NCBI GenBank assembly: GCA_002989075.1
Contig: PSQN01000012.1
Span: 372,001-436,000 of the forward strand
From: Arthonia radiata
Taxonomy: Eukaryota > Ascomycota > Arthoniomycetes > Arthoniales > Arthoniaceae
Length of the DNA: 64,000 nucleotides
Direction of reading: 5' to 3'
The notes under the pieces are model-generated. The model saw only the letters and a list, made by a program, of their open reading frames with translations, was not told where the DNA came from and made no database searches. The translations under genes were made by a program, and so were the position numbers. Every line of letters starts with the position of its first letter. Positions within the stretch are counted from its first letter, which is position 1. Below, piece after piece: positions 53,943 to 64,000 of the stretch.

Positions 53943-55280
53943 TTACAACTCGCTCTTGGCAGCCTTGCTGGCCTCAGAGTAAGCGCTGGCAGCGGACTTG
54001 CTAACGCTGGAGGCGCTCCTGCTCGCGCTGCTGGCATAGCTGTCCTTAAAGCCCAAGGCAATCTGCGCCTGGTCAAGGTAGTGCATGGCCTGATCGTAGA
54101 GGGAGCCACCGGCTTGCTGGGACTTCAAGGTAGCATCATCGGTCGCCTTGGCGTACTGGTTGCCAGCAGAGCTAGTAGCGGCACCCATGTAGTTGCCAGC
54201 CTTGCCGGAAGCAGATGAGGCGGAGTTGGAGGCGGAGTTGGCAGCGTCAGACGCGGAGTCGGTGAGCTTCTTCTGGTTCTTGCGGGCGAGGGCGAGAAGC
54301 TCGTTACGCTTGCTGCCCTGAGGGACCTTGACATCGTTCTTGTCAAGGAAGGCCTTGATGTCGCTATCGCTCCAAGAGTTGAAGAGCTCACTTGACAAGC
54401 TGTTGGTGGCTTGGGCAGCGCTGCTGCTGAGATTGTCGAGAGACTTCTGTGAGTTCACAGAAGCGACGCGGGAGTTTCGGCGGACAGACGCGACGAGCTG
54501 GTCACGCTTGCCGCCTTGGGGAACCTTGATACCTCGCTCATCGAGCCAAGCCTTGAGCTCACTGTCAGACCAGTTGGCCCAAAGCCAGTTGCCGGGGTAA
54601 GAGGAAGTCTCGCCCATCTTGTTCGCAGCGGACTGGTAGTTTTCCCGGGCGGTCTTGACCAAGACATCGCGCTGAGTGGGTTGAGGAACGGCGATACCGT
54701 GCTTGTCACAGAAAGACTTGATCTGAGAGTCAGACCAGGAGTCGAAGATCCAGTCACGGACGCTGCCGTAGGCAGAGTTGGCAGAAGACTCGGTGTCGGA
54801 CCAAGTACCCTTCACTTGGTTGACGAGATCATCGGTGTTCTTGGAGGCGGATTTCTTAACATCCTGACCCTGCGCTTGGAGCTGCTTCTGGAGACGAGTA
54901 GCATCCCAGTTCACATAAGGCGACTCGACAGCCGCCTTCCAGTTGGACTTGACGAGGTTCTCGAGATCCTTGCGGTCGGCGGGTGTTGGGTATGGGACAT
55001 CGTGATCCGACAGCCAGCGCTCAAGCTCGGTCTCATGCCACTTGTTGTAAGCTGTGTCCGCGATGTCAGCAGAGGCCGTGTTGATGAACAAAGATCCGAT
55101 GATCAAATGACCAGGCCGAGAGATCAGGCTGCTGCCACCTGTCACGGCATGGATCAATGGTTTGGAAAACGGATGGACAGCGATGAGATAGCGATCAAAC
55201 GTACCGGCTTTGCTGAACCAGCTACTGGCGACGACTGCCTCAGCAGCCAAAAAGGCTGGAAGGAGAAGGGAGAGCTTCAT
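53943..55280 (-). CDS. Ish1-repeat stress response protein
   Basis: Two exons on the minus strand, 55280..55205 and 55051..53943, give 394 residues. A signal peptide (MKLSLLLPAFLAAEAVVASS) is followed by at least four, probably five, Ish1 repeats of about 40-50 residues. Each has W(S/H)xxxLxxWLxxxxIxVPxxxxRxxL, for example WHETELERWLSDHDVPYPTP, WSDSQIKSFCDKHGIAVPQP, WSDSELKAWLDERGIKVPQG and WSDSDIKAFLDKNDVKVPQG. A Ser/Ala-rich C-terminal third follows. S. pombe Ish1 is a nuclear-envelope/ER stress-induced protein. The 153-nt intron (55204..55052, GTACGT...CAG) has length divisible by three and no stop, so an unspliced product of 445 residues is also possible. Splicing is favoured because WFSKA joins directly to YNKWHETELERWL, as in relatives. 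Confidence 0.88.
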   Translation of the reverse strand: MKLSLLLPAFLAAEAVVASSWFSKAGTFDRYLIAVHPFSKPLIHAVTGGSSLISRPGHLIIGSLFINTASADIADTAYNKWHETELERWLSDHDVPYPTPADRKDLENLVKSNWKAAVESPYVNWDATRLQKQLQAQGQDVKKSASKNTDDLVNQVKGTWSDTESSANSAYGSVRDWIFDSWSDSQIKSFCDKHGIAVPQPTQRDVLVKTARENYQSAANKMGETSSYPGNWLWANWSDSELKAWLDERGIKVPQGGKRDQLVASVRRNSRVASVNSQKSLDNLSSSAAQATNSLSSELFNSWSDSDIKAFLDKNDVKVPQGSKRNELLALARKNQKKLTDSASDAANSASNSASSASGKAGNYMGAATSSAGNQYAKATDDATLKSQQAGGSLYDQAMHYLDQAQIALGFKDSYASSASRSASSVSKSAASAYSEASKAAKSEL

Positions 55281-55813
55281 GATGTGATTCTTAGAACGCT
55301 GTCTTGATTGTTGAAGGTTGTGAGGAAGTTGACAAGGGTGAATGTGGGGAGAAAGGGTGGAGAAGACAGGTGTGAGGTTTTGGTGACAGAGAGGCGGCAG
55401 CTCTGGTTCTGGTTTGTTTTCCTTCTGGGCACAAGGGAGGAGCCTAGAGTGATGTCATTACCCGCTCTCCCGCAAACACCAGCGAATCGTCCCACAAACT
55501 AGCAGCTTGGGCACTGCAAGAGTAGACACCCATTAAAGCATCGTTACTGAGTTCCAAGCATGTGAAATGAGTGCATGTAATTACATGGTTTCGTAAGAGG
55601 CGCCACCATCAGCGTGGGCTGAGTTAATCCTAAAAGTACAGATAGAGCGAAGTAGCATCGGAGTCACACTCTTTGCCCAAAGTCCATCGAGACCACCATC
55701 ACCAGAGTTGCAATTTGGTCTTCTGTGGTGGCTCTCATGAGCAGGTCCCGCTTTTTTGCGTGGCAGACAAGACGACAACATCCACGTGTCCCCTTCATCC
55801 ACAAGCCCAACAG
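55281..55813. other. intergenic, Ish1 promoter side
   Basis: Upstream region of the minus-strand Ish1 gene, bordering the 3' end of the next minus-strand gene. No gene recognised. Confidence 0.4.
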
Positions 55814-56230
55814 CTACTGATCCCCCTCGCCCTTCCAGTACCCCTTGGGGACCTTGTCCTTTGGATCGTTCACACCGTCTTTGTCGTGACTCTTCGCTTG
55901 CCTCTCATCCATTTCCTTGTTGTGCTTCTGTACCTCCGCATCGTCGCTATTACCATCTTCTTGTTCGAGATGCATTGGCCGTCCCTTGTCGCTGGTACTT
56001 GACGGCGATGACTTGCCCGTGGTGTCGGGTGCGGATGGACCGGGGTGCTCCAGATGCTCGCTTGGGTTCGCGCCGGCTTTTGGATCTCCTGAGCCGTAGT
56101 CGCTGTGTGCGAGGTGTCGACTACTCGTAGACAACGGTGCAGCAACTCGGTGCGAAACCAAGGAGCCATTGAACGCGCGCACTGGTGCAGCTGCGAGCTG
56201 CCTGGCAGGTCGCTGGAGTATTGTCTGCAT
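55814..56230 (-). CDS. small probable mitochondrial protein, unknown function
   Basis: A single exon with ATG at 56230, 138 residues. The start MQTILQRPARQLAAAPVRAF is basic, hydroxylated and amphipathic, as in mitochondrial presequences. It continues with the polar, disordered pieces HSDYGSGDPKAGANPSEHLE and HPGPSAPDTT, and ends KDKVPKGYWKGEGDQ. This layout is common among conserved fungal proteins of unknown role. The open frame extends 43 codons further upstream to 56359 without an ATG at its head, so the shorter start is preferred. It is divergent from PEX14 with about 540 bp between them. Confidence 0.7.
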   Translation of the reverse strand: MQTILQRPARQLAAAPVRAFNGSLVSHRVAAPLSTSSRHLAHSDYGSGDPKAGANPSEHLEHPGPSAPDTTGKSSPSSTSDKGRPMHLEQEDGNSDDAEVQKHNKEMDERQAKSHDKDGVNDPKDKVPKGYWKGEGDQ

Positions 56231-56768
56231 CTTGGAAGTGATTCTGATCTTCGAGTGAGGAGGGATAGGTTGATGGTGTAGCGTAGGCTGGTTGACTGCG
56301 AACACTCTTCCGGAGCTGGTTCTTGTTGGACCGGCGGACGCTCCTTCAAGTTGTTGCAAAGGCGATGAATGTCTTCGTAAATCTTGGGTTTAGCGTTCGC
56401 GTGTGGAGCCTTTGTGGTTTGGAGCTCTGGAGCTTTCTCAAAGCTTATCTTTCACAATGCACGGCCGTTGTGAATTAGATAGCGCGGAGATGAGCTTGTC
56501 ACCTCGTTAGCTAAGAAAGGACCGTCCTACGTAATGACATCGAGCTAAGCCAACTTGGGATAGGTGTATAACAGCCTCCGCAGCCGAGGCTTGTCATCCA
56601 GACTTCAATAGTCAATCCATTGCTCGAACGTGCTACGTAATTGTCAATGGAGGAAAGCGCTCACGGAAGCAACGGGAAAAATCTCCCGATCACTCTCTAG
56701 AGTACTGTCCATATTTTCACCCGATCTGATACCCGTAGTCCTTGCTACTGGCGGTACCCTTTCGAGCT
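56231..56768. promoter_or_regulatory. divergent promoter between the mitochondrial protein and PEX14
   Basis: About 540 bp between two divergent starts. No gene or recognised motif array. Confidence 0.35.
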
Positions 56769-57882
56769 ATGGCAATCCGGGAGGACTTGGTCTCATCAGC
56801 TGTGACGTTTCTCCAAGATCAGAGCGTCGCGAGTGCACCATTAGAAAAGCGCGTCTCTTTCCTTCAATCCAAGAATTTAACGCAGGAGGAGGTTGATGCT
56901 GCGCTGGCGAGAGCTGGCGATACACAAGGCGGACAAGTGACCGTCCAGACAAACTACACACCGCAAAGCCAACAGGTCATCCAGAGGTCACAACCTCCAC
57001 CGCCAAATCAGTATGGGGGATACAACCAGTATCCTGGATATTGGCAGCAGCCTCCCCCGCCTGAAGTTCCGCGTAGAGATTGGAGGGACTACTTTATCAT
57101 GGCTACGGTGATGAGTGGAGTAGGGTACGGCTTATACTTCGTTGCAAAGGTAGTGCACTTGCCAAAGTCTACACTTGCGCAGGACTAACTGAACGCAGCG
57201 CTACATCTACCCCATTATTGCCCCTCCTACACCACCGCAATTGGAACAAGACAAGGCTGCAGTCGACGAGGCGTTCGAGCGTGCGTTCAACTTGATTGAG
57301 CAGCTTTCGAGCGACACAGCAAGTATCAAAGCATCTGAGGAGCAAAGAACAGAGAAGCTAGACGCCGCGATTGCGGATTTTGAGAGAAGCGTAACCGAGC
57401 TCAAAGAAGCGAGTAAGAAGAGGGATGACGATACCCGAAGACTGGGAGATGATGTGCGAAATCTGCAAGATATGCTTCCGAAAGCTATGAAAACGCAAGA
57501 GAAGAATGCAGACGACCGGTTGAGAGATTTGAGCCAGGAGCTTAAGAGCCTCAAAACCTTGCTCGCCAACAGAATGGGTAGTAATACACCCGCACCGACC
57601 TCGAAGCCCAACACAAGTACCAATGGTATCAACAACAGCTCGCCATCCAATGCGCCCACGACAAATGGTAGTGGTGCAGCATCAGGAGCGAATACTGGAG
57701 CTGCTTCGACACCGGAGCCACAACAGGATACATCGAACCCACTATCTAGATTCTCAGCTGGCAAGGGCGGCATACCATCCTGGCAGATGGCTGCGTCAAA
57801 GTCGCCTCAGCCTAATGGCGCAGAGAAGAGTGGGGTATCGGAAAGTGGGACAGCAGTGGACGCTGGCGGTAACGCCGCATGA
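56769..57882 (+). CDS. PEX14: peroxisomal docking protein PEX14
   Basis: Two exons, 56769..57149 and 57199..57882, with a 49-nt phase-0 intron, give 354 residues. The conserved N-terminal Pex14 domain is seen at residues 1-48 (REDLVSSAVTFLQDQSVASA, then LEKRVSFLQSKNLTQEEVDA), which binds PEX5 WxxxF and PEX19 motifs. A Pro/Tyr/Gln-rich linker leads to one hydrophobic segment (YFIMATVMSGVGYGLYFVAK) followed by RYIYPIIAPPTPPQLEQDK. A long coiled coil follows, then a Ser/Asn-rich C-terminus that includes NPLSRFSAGKGGIPSWQMA. PEX14 docks the cargo-loaded receptor at the peroxisomal membrane and forms part of the import pore. The gene is complete. Confidence 0.93.
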
Positions 57883-58132
57883 TGCTTTTAATATCATTGA
57901 AACCATCACGAGATGGCACAACCCGTCAATAGTCTTCTGAAAAGGGTTTATGTATTTCCCCTTTTGGAAGAGTGTTTGCGCTTATGAAGGAGAGCCAGAT
58001 GGTCACGTGTTTCTGGTTGCTGTGGTAACGCCAGGCTTTGCGCGGTTTACACAACGCGGACTTGGCCCATGCGGAGATCGCGAACACCACCAATTCGCGC
58101 TCAAGCACAGTCGCACCTACAATAACTGCAAA

Positions 58133-60482
58133 ATGTCTCAAGAGACCGGCATATTCAGTGTGCGACGTCCTCGCGAGGTATGTAAATCCAGCTTCGATGC
58201 AATGCAGAAAGCCGCTAACAATCTGCGATCAGACGCTCGGTAACATCAACCATAATGCCTCCGCAATACCATTGCCCGCTTCTGCGATGAAGCGATCCAA
58301 CTCGGTCTCGAATCTGCAGCAAGCTCCACAGACTGGCAACCACGCGCGATCCATCTCTGGCTCACGCATGTCACTTGCACCTGGACGACCAAGTCAACCA
58401 ATGTTCCAGCGCACATCGTCCGGCAGCAATATTGGTGATATGGGCGCGTCAACAGTTCAAAGACCCTCATCTGCGAATCTTTTTGGTGGTTCGAGCGGTC
58501 GCAAGAGCATGGCACCATTCCAAACACCGGCGCACGCTTCGTCACTGCAACACCAGCAAAGCACGCAGAGGAGAAGTAGTGTCTACAGCGGGCGCCACTC
58601 TGGACAGCCTGGTGCATTTGGCCGACAAAGCTTCTTCCAAACTGCACCCGTCCCAGCGGGCGTACCGAAAGATCCGCGACCGCTAAGAGATCGGAGCTTC
58701 CAGAAGCAGCTTGGACAAGAATTAATAGATTACTTGACGCAAAACAATTTTGAAATGGCCATGAAACACTCGCTATCACAAAACTCTATGGTTAGCCCAA
58801 CACAAAAGGACTTCAACTACATGTTCCAATGGCTCTATCTGCGGATAGATCCTAGCTACCGCTTCTACAGAAACATCGACCAAGAAGTGCCGCCAATCCT
58901 CAAGCAGCTGCGGTATCCATTCGAGAAGAGCATTACCAAATCCCAGATCTCAGCTGTGGGTGGCGCCAATTGGGGTACTTTCTTGGGTGTTTTGCATTGG
59001 ATGATGCAGTTGGTGAAGATGATGGAGCAGTTCGAATTCGGCACTTATGACGATGCAGCCGCAGATGCTGGCTTTGATGTCCACAGTGATCGCATTGTAT
59101 TTGACTTCTTGACAGACTCGTACCACGAGTGGCTCGCGATGGAGGATGACCAAGAAGACAAGGCGGACGAGCTATTACGGCCTCACGTTCAGAAGATGGC
59201 ACAGCGTTTCGACGATGCCAATTCGAAGTATCTCGAGCAAGTAAAGATGCTGGAGGCTGAGCATGAAGCCTTGAAAGAACGATGCGACGAGCTTGGCAAG
59301 TCCGAGCAGCAGCTCAAAGACCTTACACAGCAGACCAAGGATTACGAGGATGACGTGAAGAAGTTTGAGGCGTACAATGGTGGACTTCAGTCCAGGATCA
59401 ACAAGTACAATGGCCGGGCGAAGCCATTAGATGAGGAGATGCAACGTATTGATGGTAACCTCCAAGAGAGCGAACAGCAACGGGATGACCTACAGTCAGC
59501 CCTTGACAAGCTGGGTATCACTATGGACGAAATTGATCGATTGAACACAGAGCGCGAACGTCTACAGTCCGGTGTTGATGCGGCAGCACAGAGGCTTGAG
59601 GAGTCGAAACGGAAGGTCAATGAGAAAGAGAACGACACAAGTCAGAAGCTTGACGCAGCTGAGCGGGCAGTACAAGATTACAACTCGCTAGGCTACGAGA
59701 TCAGCCTCATACCTAAGTCCGCAGTGAACGCTAAGGGTGAAGACTACGAGTTGCATCTACAGGTCAATGCTGGTCTAGACTTCCGCTCATCAAGATCGAA
59801 GCGATCGGAGAGCCCAGAACAAGAGCGATTGCTGGCAGATGCTCACAACGGCTATCGACCGCACAATTTGCTCAATATCGACGTAAAGGGCAAGGTGAAG
59901 TCTAGCATTGTGACACTGAGGAAGGAAGTCAGCGAGCGCAAAAATGCAGCGGCAGAACACGACATGAGCAATCGAGACTTGCTCGATAAGATTCGAGAAG
60001 CCATGGAGGACAAGCAGCAAGAAGTTGACGGGCTCGGTCACAAGGTTCGCGCAGCGGAAGAAGAGTGTGAGAAAACTCGTCAGGTATGTTTCCTTGCTTG
60101 CGTGTATTGTACATAATCGGACATGCACTGACCTTGAAGACAGATGACAAACGCTCAACGCATGAACTCTGAAGCACAGATCGAGAAATTGGAGAAAGAG
60201 CTCTCCAACATGCGCACGAACCTCGGCGAGTCCATCCAACTCATGGAGCAGCGCGAGATGAACACAAACCTCGAGTACGAGCAACTGCAGATTCGTGCCA
60301 CAGCATTGCGTGAGGAGCTTCACACAGAGGTCGAGCGGATACTGAACGATGTTATCAAGTTCAAAGTCCACATTCAGACGAATCTAGAGGAGTATGACCT
60401 CTTTGTTGAGGAAGAGGTATACAAGGAGTGTGAAGAGGGTGAGCCGAAGGAGGAGGAAGAGGTAGATGGTGAAGAGTCGTAG
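58133..60482 (+). CDS. NDC80: kinetochore protein NDC80
   Basis: Three exons, 58133..58177, 58233..60083 and 60144..60482, give 744 residues with all junctions in phase 0. The basic, Ser-rich N-terminal tail ([23 protein letters not shown]) is the usual Aurora-B-target type. The calponin-homology microtubule-binding domain follows, from about residue 150 to 280: [60 protein letters not shown] and [20 protein letters not shown]. The remainder is long coiled coil with the loop region, ending in an acidic tail. Ndc80 with Nuf2, Spc24 and Spc25 couples kinetochores to spindle microtubules. The first exon codes 15 residues only. A TCACGTG lies about 130 bp upstream. Confidence 0.95.
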
Positions 60483-60790
60483 ATGTGATTGCTTTTGTAT
60501 GAGCATATGACGGGATATTGTTGGCATATGGAATTGGTTGGGCGTACACAGATACCCTTGGGATGAAATGAACGACCCTTACTTTTGCTGCACTGTTTCG
60601 ACCTCAAAACTCTAGTCCTATCCGACACGCTTGGTTGCTAAACACTGGGCGCGCCAGCTTCTTCGGATTCATCTGCGTATCGGCCGAGACGCGACCAGCT
60701 TTCTGATCTCATACCATCTTTCACCAATAACTCCCACTCCAAACTCCCACACACGTCTTCACCCTCGCCCTTGAGGCGTAAACCCTCACC
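60483..60790. other. short intergenic region
   Basis: The 3' flank of NDC80 and promoter of the seipin gene; C-rich just before the seipin start. Nothing else seen. Confidence 0.35.
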
Positions 60791-62014
60791 ATGTCCACCA
60801 AAGCCCTCCTACCCCCCGAAGACGACGACGACCGCACCCTCCCCGAATACCTCACCGTTAGTCCCCACCACCACCATTCACGCCTCCACTAACAGCTACA
60901 GGACGTCGCCCTAACACCCTTCCGCATTCTCACCTCCCCGCTCGCCTCGCGCATCTACCTTCGTACCGCCCTCCTCACACTCACCTCCCTCACCCTCCTC
61001 GCCCTCTCCATAACTGCCTACGCAATCTTCTACTACACCTACATTCCTACCCTCAACTTCCGCCTACCCTTGCACCTTCACTATTCGAGTACGCATGCGC
61101 ACAACCCCTATGCGCTTGCGAGACTCCCACGCGGCGTGGTGAAGAGTGGGCAGGACTACGACGTCAGCGTGCGGTTGTGTCTACCGGGTATACTGCAAAA
61201 TGTGGAGGCAGGCAATTTCATGATTGAGACGTCTGTGCGCGGTCCGGAGGAGGCGATTCAAAACACAGTCGCGACCGCGCAAGAGGACGGAACTCGGAAT
61301 AACAAGCAATACGGGCTAGTCACAGAAATGGTCGCGCCCGTCCTCGCGTCTTCATCACGGCCTGCATTGGTCTATCCCGAAGACCAACTGGTAACTGTGA
61401 CAAGACGGCTCCTGCAGATGCCGCTGCTCATCGCAGGCTGGAAGAGCGAGACGCAATGTCTCACTGTCCCTGTACTGGAGGGCACAACTTTCGAGAAAGG
61501 CTGGCGCAATCAACCGGACGTTATTCGCGTGGAGGTCGCTGCGCAGGGGGGTCCGGAGAGGACACTGCGGATCAGCGAGGCGGGCGTGGAGTGGGTTGCG
61601 CGCTTCGGCGGGTTGCGATGGGTGATCTATCGTTTCCGGATTGTGAGTTTCCTGCTGGGCGTGAGCAGTTTTTGGGTAGTGAGTATGGGGACGATGGGGG
61701 TCGTGTGGGTGGGGATTAGTTATGCTTTTGGTGGGGTTAGGAGGTCGGGTGATAAGGCGAGGGAGAGTGGTGTTGTGGAGAAGGAGGAGAGTGAGTCGTC
61801 GGAGGGGAAGAAGATCAAGAAGGAGGAGAGCGCTGAGGACGTGCCGTTGAAGGAGGAGGAAGCGGATGATGAGGATGAGGATGCGGATTTCGTGATGGAC
61901 GATCCGGCGACCGCGGCAGCGTTGAGGGATGATTCTGGCTTGGGGACGAGTATGGAGAGTAGTGGACCGGGACGGAGCCTGAGTGTGAGGAAGCGGAGGA
62001 AGGAGGAGAGATGA
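60791..62014 (+). CDS. SEI1: seipin, lipid-droplet assembly protein
   Basis: Two exons, 60791..60856 and 60902..62014, separated by a 45-nt intron (GTTAGT, CTAAC branch), give 392 residues. The layout is that of seipin: a short N-terminus, a first membrane helix (LLTLTSLTLLALSITAYAIF), a luminal beta-sandwich containing SGQDYDVSVRLCLPGILQNV, AGNFMIETSV and LVYPEDQLVTVTRRLLQMPL, then a second helix (VSSFWVVSMGTMGVVWVGIS). A long, highly charged cytosolic tail (EKEESESSEGKKIKKEESAE) follows. Seipin forms ER rings that organise lipid-droplet budding. The acidic/Lys tail is longer than in yeast Sei1, as often in filamentous fungi. Symbol assigned by family, not strict orthology. Confidence 0.85.
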
Positions 62015-63621
62015 TATGGAAGTCGTTGGAGGGACGGCTCCGATAGAGCATTATGATACCCCGGCATTGAATTCTGTTGTTGATGCCAGCTTTGACTGCC
62101 ATCTCGATGCTGTGTATCCTCTTCGCGGTGTGTCTGTGTCGGTCAGGATGGCTGCTGCAATAGAACGTGTGGAAATGCTAATACGGAGCGCTTGCGCCCA
62201 ACAGCAGACCCTACTAGCTCGGGACATCCATCTACTTACGCAGTACCCTCAGCCACTCCAGCCGCCTACCGTCCCTTTCACACCTTGTTCGTCTACCACA
62301 ACGGAGCGGCTGCCCGCTCCGCCCTCGCCTAGAAGCCTCTCGTTGCTCTTCGCTAGCCATCCACGGCATCAGCAACCCTCACTGCCCACCTGCCACTCAT
62401 CGCAGCCCTCAATCAGCGGCGTGGAGACTTTTCCTTCAAACCTCGTCTGGACGTCTCTTCAGTATTTCGCGACGTCTCACTCCACCTTCCCACCCACCAC
62501 TGCCTTGAGTCTCGTCAGCGTCAAATTGAAAGTGAGTAAAGTCGCTGACGAGCTTCGGATACCGCATAGAGAAGCACAGGAGTATAACAGTATTGGCTGG
62601 CGAAACAATTCGTGATTGCAGACACCGAGATGATATCAAAGAACCTATATGGAAACATGAGATCTGATCGTCTCATATGCCCTGATCATCAAAGGCTTTT
62701 ATGCATGAAATACTCAGAGGACTTCATACGCAGACATCGTTTTTGAAATTTTGGTTCTCTCCCGTTTCAGAGGCACTATCTTGGTGATGCGCTTGACAGC
62801 GTACTTCGTTTCATTTGGCCCAATGCGGATGGAGCGCTCTGAAAATAAGAATGAAAAATACAGATGCGGGAATGTGGTGTGTGCCAGGTCTACTTGGACG
62901 TTATTGACGTTCTAAGCATGGACTGCATTGCAATGATGCCTCGTGAGTATCGAGTTCTCTCTGATGGTGGCGATTTAGAACGGCGCAAGAGGGAAGGGTA
63001 AGGAAAGAGGGATATTAGGTGAAAGTCATGCCAGCTGTGCTTGCACAGCTGCGCTCACGTCTGGGACTGCGAGCGTCATTGTAAAGCTCTCGGTATAGAA
63101 CACTCACGGGGAGGAAGAATTCAGAAATTTGAGTTTTGCCCTTATGAAGCCGCACGCTGGCTCTGCTATTTCAAGATTCTGCGAGCGTAATGATTTTGCC
63201 CGATATGGAAATGTTGATCATTGTTGGTGGTTAAAACATGGGGAGATGTGCTGGATGCTCATGCGCCCCTCGTGCGGCTTACAAGAGCTTGAAATCCGTT
63301 CTTCAAATTGTTATAGAGTGGTTGCTGAGGCTTGCTCTTGAGACGAGGAGCCAGAATGGCGCCATGCCACCGCGTCTCCTTTGCTGGTGGAGTTTGTAGA
63401 AAGGAGTGAAGGTCGCAGATGGAGGCCTTGTCTTCGTCCTTCGTGTCATCAGACCAACGTGCAGCAACGTGCGCATCGCAGCGATCCTCGCTCTCATGAC
63501 GCACACTCATTTGCTGGCGGCTTGACGCTTTGCCTCTCCGTGCTGAGATCGAAGGGTCCAGATACCCGCTCAATCTCTCCCGGGCATTGAATATCAGCGG
63601 AACCGACACCTTGAAACACCC
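62015..63621. other. intergenic region
   Basis: About 1.6 kb with no supported gene. A plus-strand frame at 62016-62615 (199 codons) directly after the seipin stop is compositionally odd, with Pro/Ser/Thr runs and no domain. I treat it as chance. The rest is the 3' flank of the minus-strand gene that ends at 63622. Confidence 0.4.
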
Positions 63622-64000
63622 TCATTCCCCACCATCCCCACCTCCAAACCTCTCCCTCGCAAGCTCCCGGAACATCTTCATCGTCTTCTCCTCCTTTTCA
63701 CGATACCCCGCCATCCGCTCATCCTTCTCCGCCTTCCTCGCTTGGAAAATCTCCTCCCGCCTCTGCTCCCGCTCCGTCTTCTTCCGTTCCTCCTTCTGCT
63801 TTTGACTTTTCATGTCCTCGTACCCGCCACTACCCATCAGCTCGCCCTCGCCCACCTCTGCCACGTCACCGCCGCCTTCACGCCCAGCACGGTACTGTGC
63901 AGAGGCGTCGGCAGTTTCACGCTTCTTCTCAAGCATGCGCTCGCGCGTCCCAGGCTCGGCGCGCGGTACGAGTTCCTCGAGCTGCGCTTTTTGCAGTTTG
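63622..64000 (-). CDS. C-terminal part of a charged coiled-coil protein (runs off the window)
   Basis: The open minus-strand frame enters from the right edge and stops at 63622. It reads KLQKAQLEELVPRAEPGTRE, then a linker with GGGDVAEVGEGELMGSGGYE, then a very basic/acidic helix (KQKEERKKTEREQRREEIFQ, then RKAEKDERMAGYREKEEKTM) ending RERFGGGDGGE. This pattern resembles a conserved fungal nuclear protein whose name I cannot give with confidence. Only about 125 codons are visible; the N-terminus and any further exons lie outside. Confidence 0.65.
   Translation of the reverse strand, partial: KLQKAQLEELVPRAEPGTRERMLEKKRETADASAQYRAGREGGGDVAEVGEGELMGSGGYEDMKSQKQKEERKKTEREQRREEIFQARKAEKDERMAGYREKEEKTMKMFRELARERFGGGDGGE

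Noticed and set aside
54516-55307. 263-codon plus-strand frame
   Set aside because: It is antisense to the Ish1 gene and has no domain; Ish1 repeats on the other strand are unambiguous.
62016-62615. 199-codon plus-strand frame after seipin
   Set aside because: Low-complexity Pro/Ser/Thr runs, no domain, and a position inside the seipin 3' flank.

Overview
The window looks like nuclear chromosomal DNA of a filamentous ascomycete. Introns are mostly 45-80 nt with GTRNGT donors and CTGAC/CTAAC-type branch sites, genes are compact, and the gene set is typical of Pezizomycotina: the circadian protein FRQ, a Zn(II)2Cys6 regulator, a HAM1-like protein, Ish1 repeats and ATG11. Overall resemblance suggests Dothideomycetes, but this is an inference. 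I saw no retroelement, viral copy, CRISPR array, insertion sequence or biosynthetic cluster.

Layout. 0-7 kb: an RSC chromatin-remodelling subunit (Rsc7-like, minus), a probably decayed small gene (minus) and a long regulatory/leader region. 7.4-11.2 kb: a seven-exon zinc-cluster transcription factor (plus). 14-16.3 kb: a HAM1-like/BPI-type protein (minus). 17-21.5 kb: a large, apparently damaged gene of a common but uncharacterised fungal family (minus). 22.5-24.5 kb: malic enzyme (plus). 24.9-28 kb: the clock gene frq (minus), divergent from coq9 (plus). 31-33 kb: a secreted App1-type phosphatidate phosphatase-like protein (plus). 33.8-38 kb: atg11 (minus). 41-45 kb: the HMG-box protein NHP6 (plus), signal peptidase SEC11 (minus) and an amino-acid/GABA permease (minus). 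45.5 kb: a tRNA-Ala(UGC)-like gene interrupted twice. 46.6-49 kb: PER1/PGAP3 (minus), divergent from an alpha/beta hydrolase (plus). 49.6-53.3 kb: two fungal membrane proteins of unknown role. 53.9-57.9 kb: an Ish1 stress protein (minus), a small mitochondrial protein (minus) and PEX14 (plus). 58-62 kb: kinetochore NDC80 and the lipid-droplet protein seipin (plus). 63.6 kb to the edge: the 3' end of a charged coiled-coil protein (minus).

The genes are mostly unrelated housekeeping functions (clock, autophagy, peroxisome import, ER quality control and GPI remodelling, chromosome segregation) and do not form a pathway cluster. The most unusual items are the tRNA-Ala copy with a 49-nt GT...AG insertion before its T arm, and the 17-21.5 kb gene. 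In that gene, reading frame is regained by skipping 11- and 22-nt GT...AG segments, far below any normal intron length. Exon models were built by hand from splice motifs and phase. Where total lengths divide by three and homology continues across junctions, I consider them reliable.
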